The notes: generated by a model not told the origin, from the sequence alone. 64,000 bases of DNA from Accumulibacter sp. (GCF_036625195.1 NZ_JAZKUG010000001.1:3658001-3722000), one strand, 5' to 3'. Counted from the first letter of the stretch, positions 18,160 through 26,750 are shown. A program made the numbers and translations.

Positions 18160-18819
18160 ATGAAGTTGCTCCACTCCCATCTGCAAAAGACACTCGTCGG
18201 GGTGGCGCTGACCGCCGTTCTCGGCGGAGCCCCTCAGGCGGCCGAGATTTTTTCGCAGGCGAAGGTCGACGGCGGGACGGCCCTCGACGGCGCCTACTCC
18301 ATCGGCCAGCTGTTTGGTTTCCAGAACGCGGAACGCTACTCCCTGTCCGGAGCAGCGACCTTGACCGGTCTGCGCTGGTGGGGGACCGACGCCGACGAGA
18401 GCCTGTTCGTCGTCCGCCTGTTCAGCGATCTGAGCGACGTGACGGCACCAGCGATCCGGACCGTCGCCGGTTCGGTCGTGAAGACGGACGCCGGAGCTTC
18501 TGACGACACTGGCAATGCGATCTTTCGCTACGAGATGAGCCTTTCCGCTCCGGAGGCGCTCGGCGCGGGTGCAGGCTACGTCTCGGTCTTCCTCGATTCC
18601 GCCAGTGATTCCTGGTACTGGCTGGAGGGCAGCGGTGGCGATCAGCTCAGCCTGTTCCGCGGCGTCGAGGGCGCTCCGTGGGTGCAGGCTGCGCCGGACC
18701 TGTCGCTCGAGCTGATCGGCCGGCAGGAGGCGGGGCAGGTTCCCGAACCGGCCTTCCCGGTTCTGCTGTTGCTGGCGGCGGCCATCGGTTGCCGCCGGGG
18801 CCGCTCGGGCGCAGGCTGA
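18160..18819 (+). CDS. PEP-CTERM sorting domain protein
   Basis: This encodes a small exported protein of 219 residues. I chose ATG 18160 because GGAAGGAAG lies just upstream and the protein then begins with a Sec signal peptide (MKLLHSHLQK, a hydrophobic stretch, APQAAE); upstream ATGs at 18103 and 18121 would bury the signal. The C-terminus has the PEP-CTERM arrangement: VPEPAF, a hydrophobic helix and a basic end RRGR. Such tails are recognised by exosortase in bacteria that make exopolysaccharide matrices. The middle region (about residues 30-190) looks like a lectin-like beta domain but I cannot assign it. The gene lies 53 bp after the giant repeat gene on the same strand and could be co-transcribed with it. 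Confidence 0.85.
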   Translation: MKLLHSHLQKTLVGVALTAVLGGAPQAAEIFSQAKVDGGTALDGAYSIGQLFGFQNAERYSLSGAATLTGLRWWGTDADESLFVVRLFSDLSDVTAPAIRTVAGSVVKTDAGASDDTGNAIFRYEMSLSAPEALGAGAGYVSVFLDSASDSWYWLEGSGGDQLSLFRGVEGAPWVQAAPDLSLELIGRQEAGQVPEPAFPVLLLLAAAIGCRRGRSGAG

Positions 18820-18836
18820 CGCGCTGACCCGCGGGC

Positions 18837-18855
18837 GACCGCCGCCCCGGCGGTC
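18837..18855 (+). other. Perfect GC-rich hairpin after the PEP-CTERM gene
   Basis: GACCGCCG and CGGCGGTC form a perfect 8-bp stem with a 3-base loop, 18 bp after the stop codon. No T-run follows, so it is not a canonical intrinsic terminator, but it could stabilise the 3' end of the transcript. Confidence 0.4.
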
Positions 18856-19019
18856 CGCTCAGGCCATGGGCCGCGGGCGCGCTGCGGCACGGAAGCGTGA
18901 ACCATGGCGCGCGGTGCCTGGCGCTCTGCCTGGCCGGCCGGCGGGCGAGCGCGCGGCAAGCTGAATTTCCCGGCTCTTTCGGTGTCTGTGGCAACTCGCC
19001 CCTTTCATGAAGTGATGCC

Positions 19020-19415
19020 ATGAACGTCTATCCAGGTCCAGCCCTCGTCACTCTCGCGACCTCCTTCCTGCTCTTCGCCTGCGCCGCATACGTCGGTCGT
19101 TGCCGCATCCGCTTCGGCATCCAGGCGCCGGCGACCAGCGGCCACCCGCAATTCGAGATCGCCCACCGCATCCAGGCCAACACCGTCGAGAACAGTGTCG
19201 CCTTCCTGCCGGTGCTGTGGGTGTTCGCCAGCAGCGTCTCGAGTCTCTGGGCGACGTTGCTCGGGGGCGTCTGGCTGCTGGCGCGGGTGTGGTATGCGAT
19301 CGCCTACGCGCGTGATCCGCGGACGCGTGGCGCCGGCTTCCTGCTCTCGATGCTCTGCTTCGGCGCGCTGGGCATCGGCGCCGCCGTTGGCGTCGTGCTG
19401 GGAATGCTCGGCTGA
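19020..19415 (+). CDS. MAPEG family membrane protein
   Basis: This 131-residue protein has four predicted membrane helices and the MAPEG motif FEIAHRIQANTVEN near residues 43-56, matching the family signature E-x2-H-R-x-Q-x-N-x2-E. Bacterial MAPEG proteins are integral membrane proteins related to microsomal glutathione transferases; the substrate here is unknown. Length is normal for the family. The gene is followed by a strong hairpin and then an ABC exporter on the same strand. Confidence 0.88.
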   Translation: MNVYPGPALVTLATSFLLFACAAYVGRCRIRFGIQAPATSGHPQFEIAHRIQANTVENSVAFLPVLWVFASSVSSLWATLLGGVWLLARVWYAIAYARDPRTRGAGFLLSMLCFGALGIGAAVGVVLGMLG

Positions 19416-19438
19416 GCCGGGCCGCTCCCGAGGCGCCA

Positions 19439-19481
19439 GCCGCAGCCGACGGGTCGCCGGCGGCGACCCGTCGGCTGCGGC
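19439..19481 (+). other. 20-bp perfect inverted repeat between MAPEG and ABC exporter genes
   Basis: Bases 19439-19458 are the exact reverse complement of 19462-19481, with a 3-base spacer (GGC). The transcript would form a very stable 20-bp hairpin. It ends 14 bp before the TTG at 19496. No T-run follows. It may act as a processing site or block read-through or translation. Confidence 0.85.
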
Positions 19482-19495
19482 CACTACGCGCCCTG

Positions 19496-21229
19496 TTGCC
19501 CTACGTTGGCCGCTACCCCGGGCGGTTGGCGCTTGCCCTGTCGTTCCTGCTGCTGGCTGCCGGCGCCATGCTGATGCTTCCCCACGCCGTCAAGCTGCTT
19601 GTCGACGGGGGGCTGATGCAGCCCGTTGCAGGGGCTTCGGACGAGCGGCTGGCAGCGATTCGGCAGCACTTCCTGTTCCTCTTCGCGCTCTCGTTGCTGC
19701 TCGGTCTGGCCACGGCCGCTCGCTACTACATGGTGAGCTGGATCGGCGAGCGTGTCACCACCGACCTGCGGCAAGCGGTCTACGCGCACGTGCTGCGGCA
19801 GAGTCCGCAGTTCTTCGAGACGCTGAAGACCGGCGAGGTTCTCTCGCGTCTCAGCACCGATACGACGGTCATCCACCATGCGCTCGGCTCGAGCGTCAGC
19901 ATGGGGCTGCGCAACCTCGTGCTGCTGCTCGGCGGCCTGGCGATGCTGCTGGCGACCGCGCCGCGGCTGATGCTGTCGGTCGCCGGCATCATCGTCCTCG
20001 TCGTCTTGCCGGCGGTGCTGATCGCGCGGCGCGTCCGCAAGTTGTCGCGCGCCAGCCAGGATCGACTGGCCGACACCGGTGGCATCGCCGGCGAGGTGCT
20101 CAATGCGGTCGCGGTGGTCCAGAGCTACGGCCGCGAGGCGGCCGAGGCCGAGCGCTTCGGTCGCGCCAACGAAGAGGCCTTCACTGCCTCGATGCGACGC
20201 ACCGGCACGCGCTCGGCACTGACCGCCTTCGTCATCATCGGCGTCTTCGCCTCGTTGCTGTACGGCATGTACGGCGGCGTGCGGGCCGTTCTGGCCGGTG
20301 AGATCAGCGCTGGCGAGCTGAGCCAGACGGCGCTCTACGTGATGCTCGTCGCCGGCAGCGTTGCCGTCCTCGCCGAGGTCTGGGGCGATCTGCTGCGGGC
20401 TGCGGGCGCCACCGAGCGGCTGATGGAACTGCTTGCGGTGCGCTCGCCAATCGTCGAGCCGGCGCGTCCGCTCAGCCTGCCGCCGGCGGCAGGCGGCCTG
20501 CAGCTCTGCTTCAGCCAGGTGCACTTCGTCTATCCGTCAAGACCGACGGCAGGCGTCCTGCTCGGGCTCGATCTCAGTATTGCGGCGGGGCAGACGGTAG
20601 CGCTGGTCGGGCCCTCGGGCGCCGGCAAGACCACCGTGTTCCAGCTGCTGCAGCGCTTCTACGATGTCGCTGCCGGCGCCATCCTGGTCGACGGGGCCGA
20701 CCTGCGGCAACTGCCGCTCGCCGAGCTGCGCGGGCGGATCGCGGTCGTGCCGCAGGAGCCCGTGATCTTCTCCGGCAGCATTGCCGACAACATCGCCTAC
20801 GGCAGACCGGGCGCTTCGCCCGACGAGATTCGCGCCGCGGCTGGCGCCGCGTTTGTCGACGACTTCGTTCACCGCCTGCCCGCAGGCTACGACACCTTCG
20901 TCGGCGAACGCGGCCTGCGCCTCTCCGGGGGGCAGCGGCAGCGTATCGCCATCGCCCGGGCGATACTGAAGAACGCGCCGCTGCTGTTGCTCGACGAGGC
21001 GACCAGCAGCCTCGACGCGGCCAGCGAGCGCGTCGTCCAGGCGGCCCTCGAGGTCGCGATGACCGGCCGGACGACGATCGTCATCGCCCACCGCCTGGCG
21101 ACGGTGCAGCGCGCCGACCGCATCATCGTCCTCGATCACGGCCGCGTCGTCGAGGACGGAACGCATGCCGCGCTGGTGGCGAAGGGAGGTCTGTACGCCG
21201 GACTGGCGGCGTTGCAGTTTGCTGCGTGA
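19496..21229 (+). CDS. ABC exporter half-transporter, MsbA-like (fused permease and ATPase)
   Basis: The protein has an N-terminal six-helix ABC transmembrane domain (about residues 10-310) and a C-terminal nucleotide-binding domain. The NBD has Walker A GPSGAGKTT, signature LSGGQRQR, Walker B LLLLDEATSSLD and the H-loop AHRLAT. This is the layout of homodimeric MsbA-type exporters of lipids or drugs. The start is uncertain. TTG 19496 is the first conventional codon, but the frame is open upstream and reads like a normal family N-terminus (RRLRPLRALLPYVGRYP). A CTG at 19412 would overlap the MAPEG stop as CTGA. No HlyD or TolC partner is adjacent, so I do not call it the type I exporter of the giant protein. 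Confidence 0.88.
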   Translation: MPYVGRYPGRLALALSFLLLAAGAMLMLPHAVKLLVDGGLMQPVAGASDERLAAIRQHFLFLFALSLLLGLATAARYYMVSWIGERVTTDLRQAVYAHVLRQSPQFFETLKTGEVLSRLSTDTTVIHHALGSSVSMGLRNLVLLLGGLAMLLATAPRLMLSVAGIIVLVVLPAVLIARRVRKLSRASQDRLADTGGIAGEVLNAVAVVQSYGREAAEAERFGRANEEAFTASMRRTGTRSALTAFVIIGVFASLLYGMYGGVRAVLAGEISAGELSQTALYVMLVAGSVAVLAEVWGDLLRAAGATERLMELLAVRSPIVEPARPLSLPPAAGGLQLCFSQVHFVYPSRPTAGVLLGLDLSIAAGQTVALVGPSGAGKTTVFQLLQRFYDVAAGAILVDGADLRQLPLAELRGRIAVVPQEPVIFSGSIADNIAYGRPGASPDEIRAAAGAAFVDDFVHRLPAGYDTFVGERGLRLSGGQRQRIAIARAILKNAPLLLLDEATSSLDAASERVVQAALEVAMTGRTTIVIAHRLATVQRADRIIVLDHGRVVEDGTHAALVAKGGLYAGLAALQFAA

Positions 21230-21427
21230 GCTGGCAGCCAGCTTGCTGGGGCGCTGCCGCGTTTCTTTGCGCGGGTCGCCCGGCAGGGCGCTGGCACACG
21301 ATCGGTTCATCCCGTCAGCAAGCAGCAGGCAACTTCATGCTGCCTTCAGGAAGGCGTCGGAAGATCCGCGTGGCCACCGGAGACAAGCGCTTCCGGCAGA
21401 TCTGGCCATTCTCATCGAGGACGATTC

Positions 21428-22456
21428 ATGCAGGCTGACGGCAGCTCTCGCGGCAAGGAAGAGTACGATCGGGGCACAACCTTGCGGATTTCGCGCGCAG
21501 GCGATTCCTGCACACACGGCATGTCGCACTCTTCGAGCCGGAAAATCTGCACATTGGACAACTTGAACTGGAACTCGATTCGCGCGGCAGTCTCGGAGCG
21601 CGCGTGGATGCTCTGGGCAGTGGCGGCAGCCGTTCTCAGCGGACTGCTTTTTCTTGCCTGGCAACACTTCTACCCGGTGACGGCTGCCGCAGGCTGGGCG
21701 TATCGGGTCCATCTCGACGATCTGCCGCAGGTCAGCGCCCTGGCCACCGATCCCGAAGGGTCGCTCTACTGGACCCGGGAACTCGGCAACGGCCGCGGAT
21801 CGCTCTTCCGGCGCAGTCCCGATGGCCGCGTGTCGGAAGTGCTCGCGGGCCTTTCGAAGCCGGATGGGCTGTTGTCGTATCGCGGCGGGCTGGCGCTCAG
21901 CCAGGAAGGCGGCGAGCAGCGGGTTCTCTGGTGGCGCGACGGGCAGAGCGAAACCCTGATGACCGGGCGGAATGTCGAAGGTCTCGCGAGTGACGGCCGC
22001 GCACTCTATGCCATCGAGGATCTGCCGGCAGAAGGGCGTCTGCTGCGGCTGGACGCGGTCAGCGGCACGCTGAGCGTCCTCCGCGGCGGTCTGCGCGAGG
22101 CCGAGGGGTTGGCGATCTGTGGCAACGGTGACCTCTTCTACACGCTGAAGGGCAAGGGTTCGGGAAAGGGAAGCGTCCGCCGCTGGTCGGCGGACGGCAG
22201 CGATCCGCTGCTCGTCGCCGACCTCGATGCTCCGGGTTTCCTGATGTGTGACGAGGAAGGGCTGTGGATCAGCGAGGACGCGACGCACCGGGCGCGGCTG
22301 CTGCTGCTCGACCGCTCCGGTCAGCTGCACGTCATCCTGAGCGGTCTGCGTTCGGCCCAGACGATACTGGCGCTGGCGCCGGGCCGTCTTCTGCTCGCCG
22401 AACAGGGCCGCGGCCGCGTGCTGCTTGTCGAGCGCCAGACGGAGTCCGGCCGCTGA
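21428..22456 (+). CDS. Membrane-anchored beta-propeller (SMP-30/NHL-like) protein
   Basis: After a poorly conserved N-terminus there is one membrane helix (about residues 60-77, WMLWAVAAAVLSGLLFLAW). A periplasmic domain of about 260 residues follows, made of repeated strands such as ALATDPEGSLYWT, GLASDGRALYAIED and GLAICGNGDLFYTL. This resembles SMP-30/NHL-type propellers, but no catalytic metal site could be confirmed and the function is unknown. ATG 21428 has a GAGGA site at good spacing; ATG 21521 is an alternative without one. The gene ends 10 bp before the convergent MocR gene. Confidence 0.65.
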   Translation: MQADGSSRGKEEYDRGTTLRISRAGDSCTHGMSHSSSRKICTLDNLNWNSIRAAVSERAWMLWAVAAAVLSGLLFLAWQHFYPVTAAAGWAYRVHLDDLPQVSALATDPEGSLYWTRELGNGRGSLFRRSPDGRVSEVLAGLSKPDGLLSYRGGLALSQEGGEQRVLWWRDGQSETLMTGRNVEGLASDGRALYAIEDLPAEGRLLRLDAVSGTLSVLRGGLREAEGLAICGNGDLFYTLKGKGSGKGSVRRWSADGSDPLLVADLDAPGFLMCDEEGLWISEDATHRARLLLLDRSGQLHVILSGLRSAQTILALAPGRLLLAEQGRGRVLLVERQTESGR

Positions 22457-22466
22457 AGCTGCTGTG

Positions 22467-23885
22467 TCAGCGGCTGAGCAGATCGCCGAGCCGGCGAACT
22501 GCGTCGTCGATCTCCGGCGAATGCGGGTTGCCGCAGTTCAGGCGCAAGCAGTTGCGATACATGCCGCTGGCCGAGAAAAGTTCGCCCGGAACGTAGGCCA
22601 CGCCGGCAGCGATCGCCTGCTCGAAGCGCGCGCTGGCATCGATCTCGGGCGGCAGCTCGACCCACAACACGAAACCGCCCTGCGGCTCGGTGATCCGGGT
22701 CTCGGCCGGAAAGTAGCGGGCGACTGCTCCGCGCATGGCCTCGACCTGCCGCTGGTAGGCGCGCCGCAGCGTGCGCAGATGGCGCTCGCAGGCACCCGAC
22801 GCGAGGTACTCGGCGAGCACCAGTTGCGTCACCGGATTCGTCGCGCCGCTGCCGATCGTCTTCTGCAGGGCGATCTGCGAGCGGTAGCGTCCGCCGGCGA
22901 TGAAGCCGATCCGCAGCGCCGGCGAAAGACACTTCGAGAACGACGAGCAGAGCATCACCTGGCCGCTTCCGTCGAAAGCCTTGATCGGCCGCGGACGTTC
23001 GTTGCCGAAGTGGAGGTCGCCGTAGATGTCGTCCTCGATCACCGGCAAGCCGCGGTCAGCGGCGAGCCGTGCCAGTCGCCGCTTGTTTTCGTCCGGCATG
23101 ATGCTGCCGAGCGGGTTGCTGGCATTGGGCACCAGCAGGCAGGCGGCGACCCGGCCATCGCGGGTCGCCAGATCAAGGGCTTCGATCGACAGCCCGCGGC
23201 CGGGGTCGGTCGGAATCTCGAGCGCCTTCAGGCCAAGCGATTCGAGCAGTTGCAGCATCAGGTAGTAGGCAGGCGATTCGACGGCCACGATGTCGCCGGG
23301 ACTGGTCACCGCCCGCAGGCACAGGGCGAGCGCCTCGGTGCAGGAATTGGTGATGACGAACTCGCTGGCGGCCAGCCCGCCGGCCCAGGCGACTGAACGC
23401 AACAGCAACTGCCGCACGAGCGCGGCCTCGTCCATGTTGATGTGGCTGCCGCCCGCGAGCAGTCGCGGATGGCGCCGGACGACGCCGGCGTACAGCCGCT
23501 GCAGCGAGGCCAGCGGCAGCAGGCCGGAGGCCGGCAGCGCCGCTGCCAGCGGCGCCACACCAGGGGCCACCCCGGCCTGCAGCACGCGCATCAGCCGCTG
23601 GCTGACATCGACCGCCACCGGAATATCCGGCGGCGAGCGGCTGTCCGGTTGCGCGCGCCGGACGCCTGGGTGGCGGACGAAATAGCCCGACTGCGGCCGC
23701 GCCTCGACGAGTCCGCGATCCTCGAGTTGGTGCAGCGCCTGCAGCACCGTCGACACCGACAGGCGGCGTTCGCGCGACAGGCGCCGCACCGAAGGCAGGC
23801 GTTCGCCGGGTTGCAGGTTACCGGCGGCGATGATGCCGCGCAGATCCTCGGCCAGTTTCTCGTAGCGCAGTGCCTCAGCTTCCAT
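22467..23885 (-). CDS. MocR/PdxR-type regulator: GntR helix-turn-helix fused to aminotransferase-like domain
   Basis: The 472-residue protein starts with a GntR-type winged helix (about residues 5-75: AEDLRGIIAAGNLQPGERLPS, VRRLSRERRLSVSTV, DRGLVEARPQSGYFV). A fold-type I PLP-binding domain follows with NAxNPLG (substrate loop), EDDIYGDL and the probable PLP lysine in SSFSKCLSPALRIGF. Such MocR proteins are PLP-sensing transcription factors, often of vitamin B6, GABA or amino-acid genes. The longer open frame to 24023 lacks conservation; ATG 23885 begins MEAEALRYEK directly before the helix-turn-helix. The gene is divergent from a DUF2917 gene, with inverted repeats between them that suggest autoregulation. 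Confidence 0.92.
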   Translation of the reverse strand: MEAEALRYEKLAEDLRGIIAAGNLQPGERLPSVRRLSRERRLSVSTVLQALHQLEDRGLVEARPQSGYFVRHPGVRRAQPDSRSPPDIPVAVDVSQRLMRVLQAGVAPGVAPLAAALPASGLLPLASLQRLYAGVVRRHPRLLAGGSHINMDEAALVRQLLLRSVAWAGGLAASEFVITNSCTEALALCLRAVTSPGDIVAVESPAYYLMLQLLESLGLKALEIPTDPGRGLSIEALDLATRDGRVAACLLVPNASNPLGSIMPDENKRRLARLAADRGLPVIEDDIYGDLHFGNERPRPIKAFDGSGQVMLCSSFSKCLSPALRIGFIAGGRYRSQIALQKTIGSGATNPVTQLVLAEYLASGACERHLRTLRRAYQRQVEAMRGAVARYFPAETRITEPQGGFVLWVELPPEIDASARFEQAIAAGVAYVPGELFSASGMYRNCLRLNCGNPHSPEIDDAVRRLGDLLSR

Positions 23886-23896
23886 TCGTCTCGCCA

Positions 23897-23980
23897 GTAC
23901 AGTTGTCGGCAGTAAAGACCAGCACAGTTGGAAAACAAGCCAACTGTTTCGCTCACAATTCATCAGGATTGTCACTGTAC
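23897..23980. promoter_or_regulatory. Candidate MocR operator cluster
   Basis: Between the divergent genes lies a perfect inverted repeat, ACAGTTGG (23924-23931) and CCAACTGT (23940-23947), with 8 bases between. An outer pair, GTACAGT (23897-23903) and ACTGTAC (23974-23980), is also an exact inverted match. The repeated ACAGTTG half-site next to a GntR-type gene fits an autoregulatory operator; the assignment is inference. Confidence 0.55.
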
Positions 23981-24112
23981 CACACTCGCCGGTCGCCATA
24001 CACTGCAGCTGTCGGATCGCCATCAGAGTAACCCTTCACGGCGGCCGATGCCGGCACGAGCAGCCGCTCGCGCCGGTGGACGAGACGCCACCAACCAGTC
24101 AGGAGACCTGCC

Positions 24113-24469
24113 ATGAAACTCGATCCATGCAACAGCCAGATCTGCCTCACCGCGAACCGGCCGCTGCGGCTGCTCGCGGCGCGTGGCGTCCGCATCAACT
24201 GCACGGCCGGCATCGCCTGGCTGACGGTCGCCGGTGAAGCAGGCGACATCCTGCTTGCGGCGGGTGAGAGTCATCGGGTGCGCAGCAACGGTCTCGCGCT
24301 GGTCGAGGCCATCGGCACGGCGCGCGTCCAGCTCGAGCAGCCGCTGCCTGGCTGGGCGACGCTGTGGCGCGCCGCGCGCGGCTACTGGCGCCGGCGACCG
24401 TTGGCGTTGCGCCCGTCCGTCTGGCGTCCGCGGCTGGCGTGGCGCGAGGGTTCGGCCACCGCCGGCTGA
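24113..24469 (+). CDS. DUF2917 domain protein
   Basis: The 118-residue protein matches the DUF2917 pattern: a first half with LRLLAARGVRINCTAGIAWLTV, AGDILLAAGESHRV and ALVEAIGTARVQL, resembling a small cupin-like beta structure. The Arg/Trp-rich tail (WRAARGYWRRR) is poorly conserved. An AGGAGA site lies 7 bases before ATG 24113. The gene is divergent from the MocR regulator and is its likely target. The molecular function of this family is not known to me. Confidence 0.75.
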   Translation: MKLDPCNSQICLTANRPLRLLAARGVRINCTAGIAWLTVAGEAGDILLAAGESHRVRSNGLALVEAIGTARVQLEQPLPGWATLWRAARGYWRRRPLALRPSVWRPRLAWREGSATAG

Positions 24470-24534
24470 TCTTGAACGGAGGCGGGTTTTCGTTCACAAT
24501 TCGCCCGTGTTCATTCGGTTTCGGGCGAGGCGCG

Positions 24535-25587
24535 ATGAAAACGGCGGATGCAGGCGTGGTTCTCGACCGGACCGTGCAGGCCTTGCGTGCCCACAGCCTG
24601 GTAGTGGCGGTGCAGGCCGATCACGCGGCCCAGACGGACGGGCACGCACGCACTTGGCTGCGTGTTGCCAGAGGGCGCGGCAGCAGCGACTACTCGGTCG
24701 TGGTCAAGGGGCGGTTGACGCAGAGCAGCCTCGGCGCGGTGCTGGCGCAGTTGCGGCAACCGGTCGACGCCGGCCAGCCACCGGCGCTCCTGGTCACCGA
24801 CCATGTCAGCCCGCCACTGGCGGAGCGCCTGCAAGCCAGCCAGCAACAGTTCGCCGACGCGGCGGGCAATGCCTACCTGGAGACCCCCTCGTTCCTCGTC
24901 CTCGTCAAGGGCCGCAAGCCGGATGCGAAGGAGATCGCCCTGCGCGCCAGCCGGGGCTTCAGCAACAGTCGTCTGAAGGTGCTTTTCGCGCTGATCTGCG
25001 ACCCACAACTGGCGGCCGCACCCTACCGAACGATCGCGGCGGCGGCGAACGTCGCGCTCGGGTCCCTGCCGGCAGTTCTCGCCGATCTGCAGCGGGACGA
25101 GTCGCTGCTGGTGCAGCAACGACAGCGGCGGCTGAACGCCAGCAAGCGACTGCTCGACGAATGGGCGCAGGCCTATGCCGTCGGTCTGCGTGGGCGGACC
25201 CTGAGCGCTCGTCATGTGGCTGGAAACTTCGCTCGCTGGCCGGAGTGGCCGCTGCCTTCCGCATCTCTGCGCTGGGGGGGAGAGCCGGCGGCCAAGCTGC
25301 TCGGCTGCAGTCTGCAGCCGGGGATCCTGACGCTCTATGGCGACAGATTGCCGGCACGACTGGTCACTCTCGGGCATCTCGTTCCGGCCGGTCCAGCCGA
25401 CTACCAGGGCCTGCTCGAACTGCGCAAGCCGTTCTGGGGCGAAGCTCTGGCAGCGGCCACGGGGCCGCAGACGGTGCCCCCGGCGCTGGTCTACGCCGAC
25501 CTGCTGGCCACCGGCAACGGACATTGCTGTGAGGCGGCGCAGGCGGTCTACGAGAGCTTTCTGGCGCGCGCCTTTCCGTCCCGCTGA
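24535..25587 (+). CDS. AbiEi-family antitoxin-like transcriptional regulator (type IV TA), no toxin nearby
   Basis: The 350-residue protein matches the stand-alone AbiEi-like family (AbiEi_2/COG4861 type). It has an N-terminal nuclease-like region with LLVTDHVSPPLAERL and NAYLE, a winged helix in the middle (about residues 140-200, LKVLFALICDP, YRTIAAAANVALGSLPAVL) and the typical C-terminus with LLELRKPFWG and VYADLLATGNGHCCEAAQAVYE. I placed the start at ATG 24535, where the conserved region begins; the upstream 57 codons overlap the DUF2917 gene. No AbiEii nucleotidyltransferase toxin is adjacent on either side, so it is an orphan or regulates something else. It overlaps the end of the convergent EamA gene by 40 bp. 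Confidence 0.7.
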   Translation: MKTADAGVVLDRTVQALRAHSLVVAVQADHAAQTDGHARTWLRVARGRGSSDYSVVVKGRLTQSSLGAVLAQLRQPVDAGQPPALLVTDHVSPPLAERLQASQQQFADAAGNAYLETPSFLVLVKGRKPDAKEIALRASRGFSNSRLKVLFALICDPQLAAAPYRTIAAAANVALGSLPAVLADLQRDESLLVQQRQRRLNASKRLLDEWAQAYAVGLRGRTLSARHVAGNFARWPEWPLPSASLRWGGEPAAKLLGCSLQPGILTLYGDRLPARLVTLGHLVPAGPADYQGLLELRKPFWGEALAAATGPQTVPPALVYADLLATGNGHCCEAAQAVYESFLARAFPSR

Positions 25588-26483
25588 ATCCCTTGCCATC
25601 GGCCGGGCGTCGTTGCCGGCGGACGCCAGGGAAAGGTCCGCCGGCTGGGCGACGGCGCCGAGAAGTGCGTTGCTGCAACGCCGGACAGGATGATCAGCCC
25701 GATCGCCAGCCAGGACCAGCGGTCGAGTGTCTCGTTCCAGATGACGATGCCGAAGAAGCTGGCGAAGATCACCGTGGTGTAGGCGAGAGCCGCCGACAGG
25801 AGCGTGCGACTCGCGGCATAGGCGCGCGTCATCGCCAGTTGGGCGGCAGTGGCGAAAGCCGCGACGCCTAACAGCAGGCTGCCGCTGCGCAGATCGATCG
25901 GATGCAGCTTGGAAAAGGCCAGCCAACAGGTGGCGCCGAGCGACGACACGAGGGAAAAGTAGAAGACGGTCCGGCTCTCGGGCTCGCCTCGTAGACCCAG
26001 CTCGCGGACACTGAAATAGGCCATGCCTGCGAGTGCACCGGAAGCCAGGCCGAGGAGTGCAGCGGGCAGTTGGTCCGCACCCCAGCTCGGCCGCAGCAGC
26101 AGGCCGACACCGGCGAGGCCGAGCGCCAGTGCGAAGAAGACGCCGGTGGTCGGCCGCTGCCCGGCGACGGCCAGATAGATTGCCAGGAAAATGGCAGAGG
26201 TGTAGTTCAGGGTGACGGCCGTGGCCAGCGGCAGCAAGGTGATCGCCCAGAAGTAGGCGAGCAGTGCCGCGAAGCCGACCGCGCCGCGGCTGATCTGCCA
26301 ACGCCAGTGTGGCGTGCGCAGCGGCACACCGCGCAGGCGGACGAGCAGGAACATGGCGAGCAGCGACAGCACGCTGCGGTAGAAGACGATCTCCCCGGCA
26401 GAGTGGCTCGCCGCGGCCAGTTTGACGCAGACGCCCATACAGGCGAAAAAGAGGCTGGCGAGGACCATCCAGAGCGATTGCAT
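25548..26483 (-). CDS. EamA/DMT family transporter
   Basis: The 311-residue protein has ten predicted membrane helices in two EamA halves, beginning MQSLWMVLASLFFACMGVCVKLAA and including the typical EIVFYRSVLSLL and LNYTSAIFLAIYLAV segments. DMT transporters of this type export small metabolites, often amino acids, in exchange for protons; the substrate cannot be read from sequence. ATG 26483 is the natural start; the larger open frame to 27842 is shadow. Its hydrophilic C-terminal tail of about 35 residues overlaps the convergent AbiEi-like gene. Confidence 0.88.
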   Translation of the reverse strand: MQSLWMVLASLFFACMGVCVKLAAASHSAGEIVFYRSVLSLLAMFLLVRLRGVPLRTPHWRWQISRGAVGFAALLAYFWAITLLPLATAVTLNYTSAIFLAIYLAVAGQRPTTGVFFALALGLAGVGLLLRPSWGADQLPAALLGLASGALAGMAYFSVRELGLRGEPESRTVFYFSLVSSLGATCWLAFSKLHPIDLRSGSLLLGVAAFATAAQLAMTRAYAASRTLLSAALAYTTVIFASFFGIVIWNETLDRWSWLAIGLIILSGVAATHFSAPSPSRRTFPWRPPATTPGRWQGIQRDGKARARKLS

Positions 26484-26750
26484 CGATACGTCCGGCGCGA
26501 ACGGAGGGCCGGATTCTACCGCCAAAGCGGCATCGCCGTGAGTCGCCTGACGGTGATTGCCGACGGCGGCTCTCGGCGGCGGTGCTGGCGACGATTTCTG
26601 CCGATGGACCGGGAACGTCACTGGCCGAGCGCTGCCAAGCGGCGACAATCCGGCGCCGTTGGTGGCCGGCAGGCGTTGCAGCGGTACCGGCGAGCGGGAA
26701 TTGTCGGTAAAGTGGTTGCTTTGGCGGCGATGGGGGCGAGGGCGCGGACG

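Noticed and set aside
19496..21229. ABC exporter as dedicated type I secretion ATPase for the giant protein
   Set aside because: It has no C39-like or CLD domain, no HlyD or TolC partner is adjacent, and an unrelated MAPEG gene lies between. An MsbA-like exporter is the simpler reading.
22467..24023. Longer MocR protein starting at 24023
   Set aside because: The extra 46 residues run through the probable operator and have no conserved sequence; the helix-turn-helix begins just after ATG 23885.
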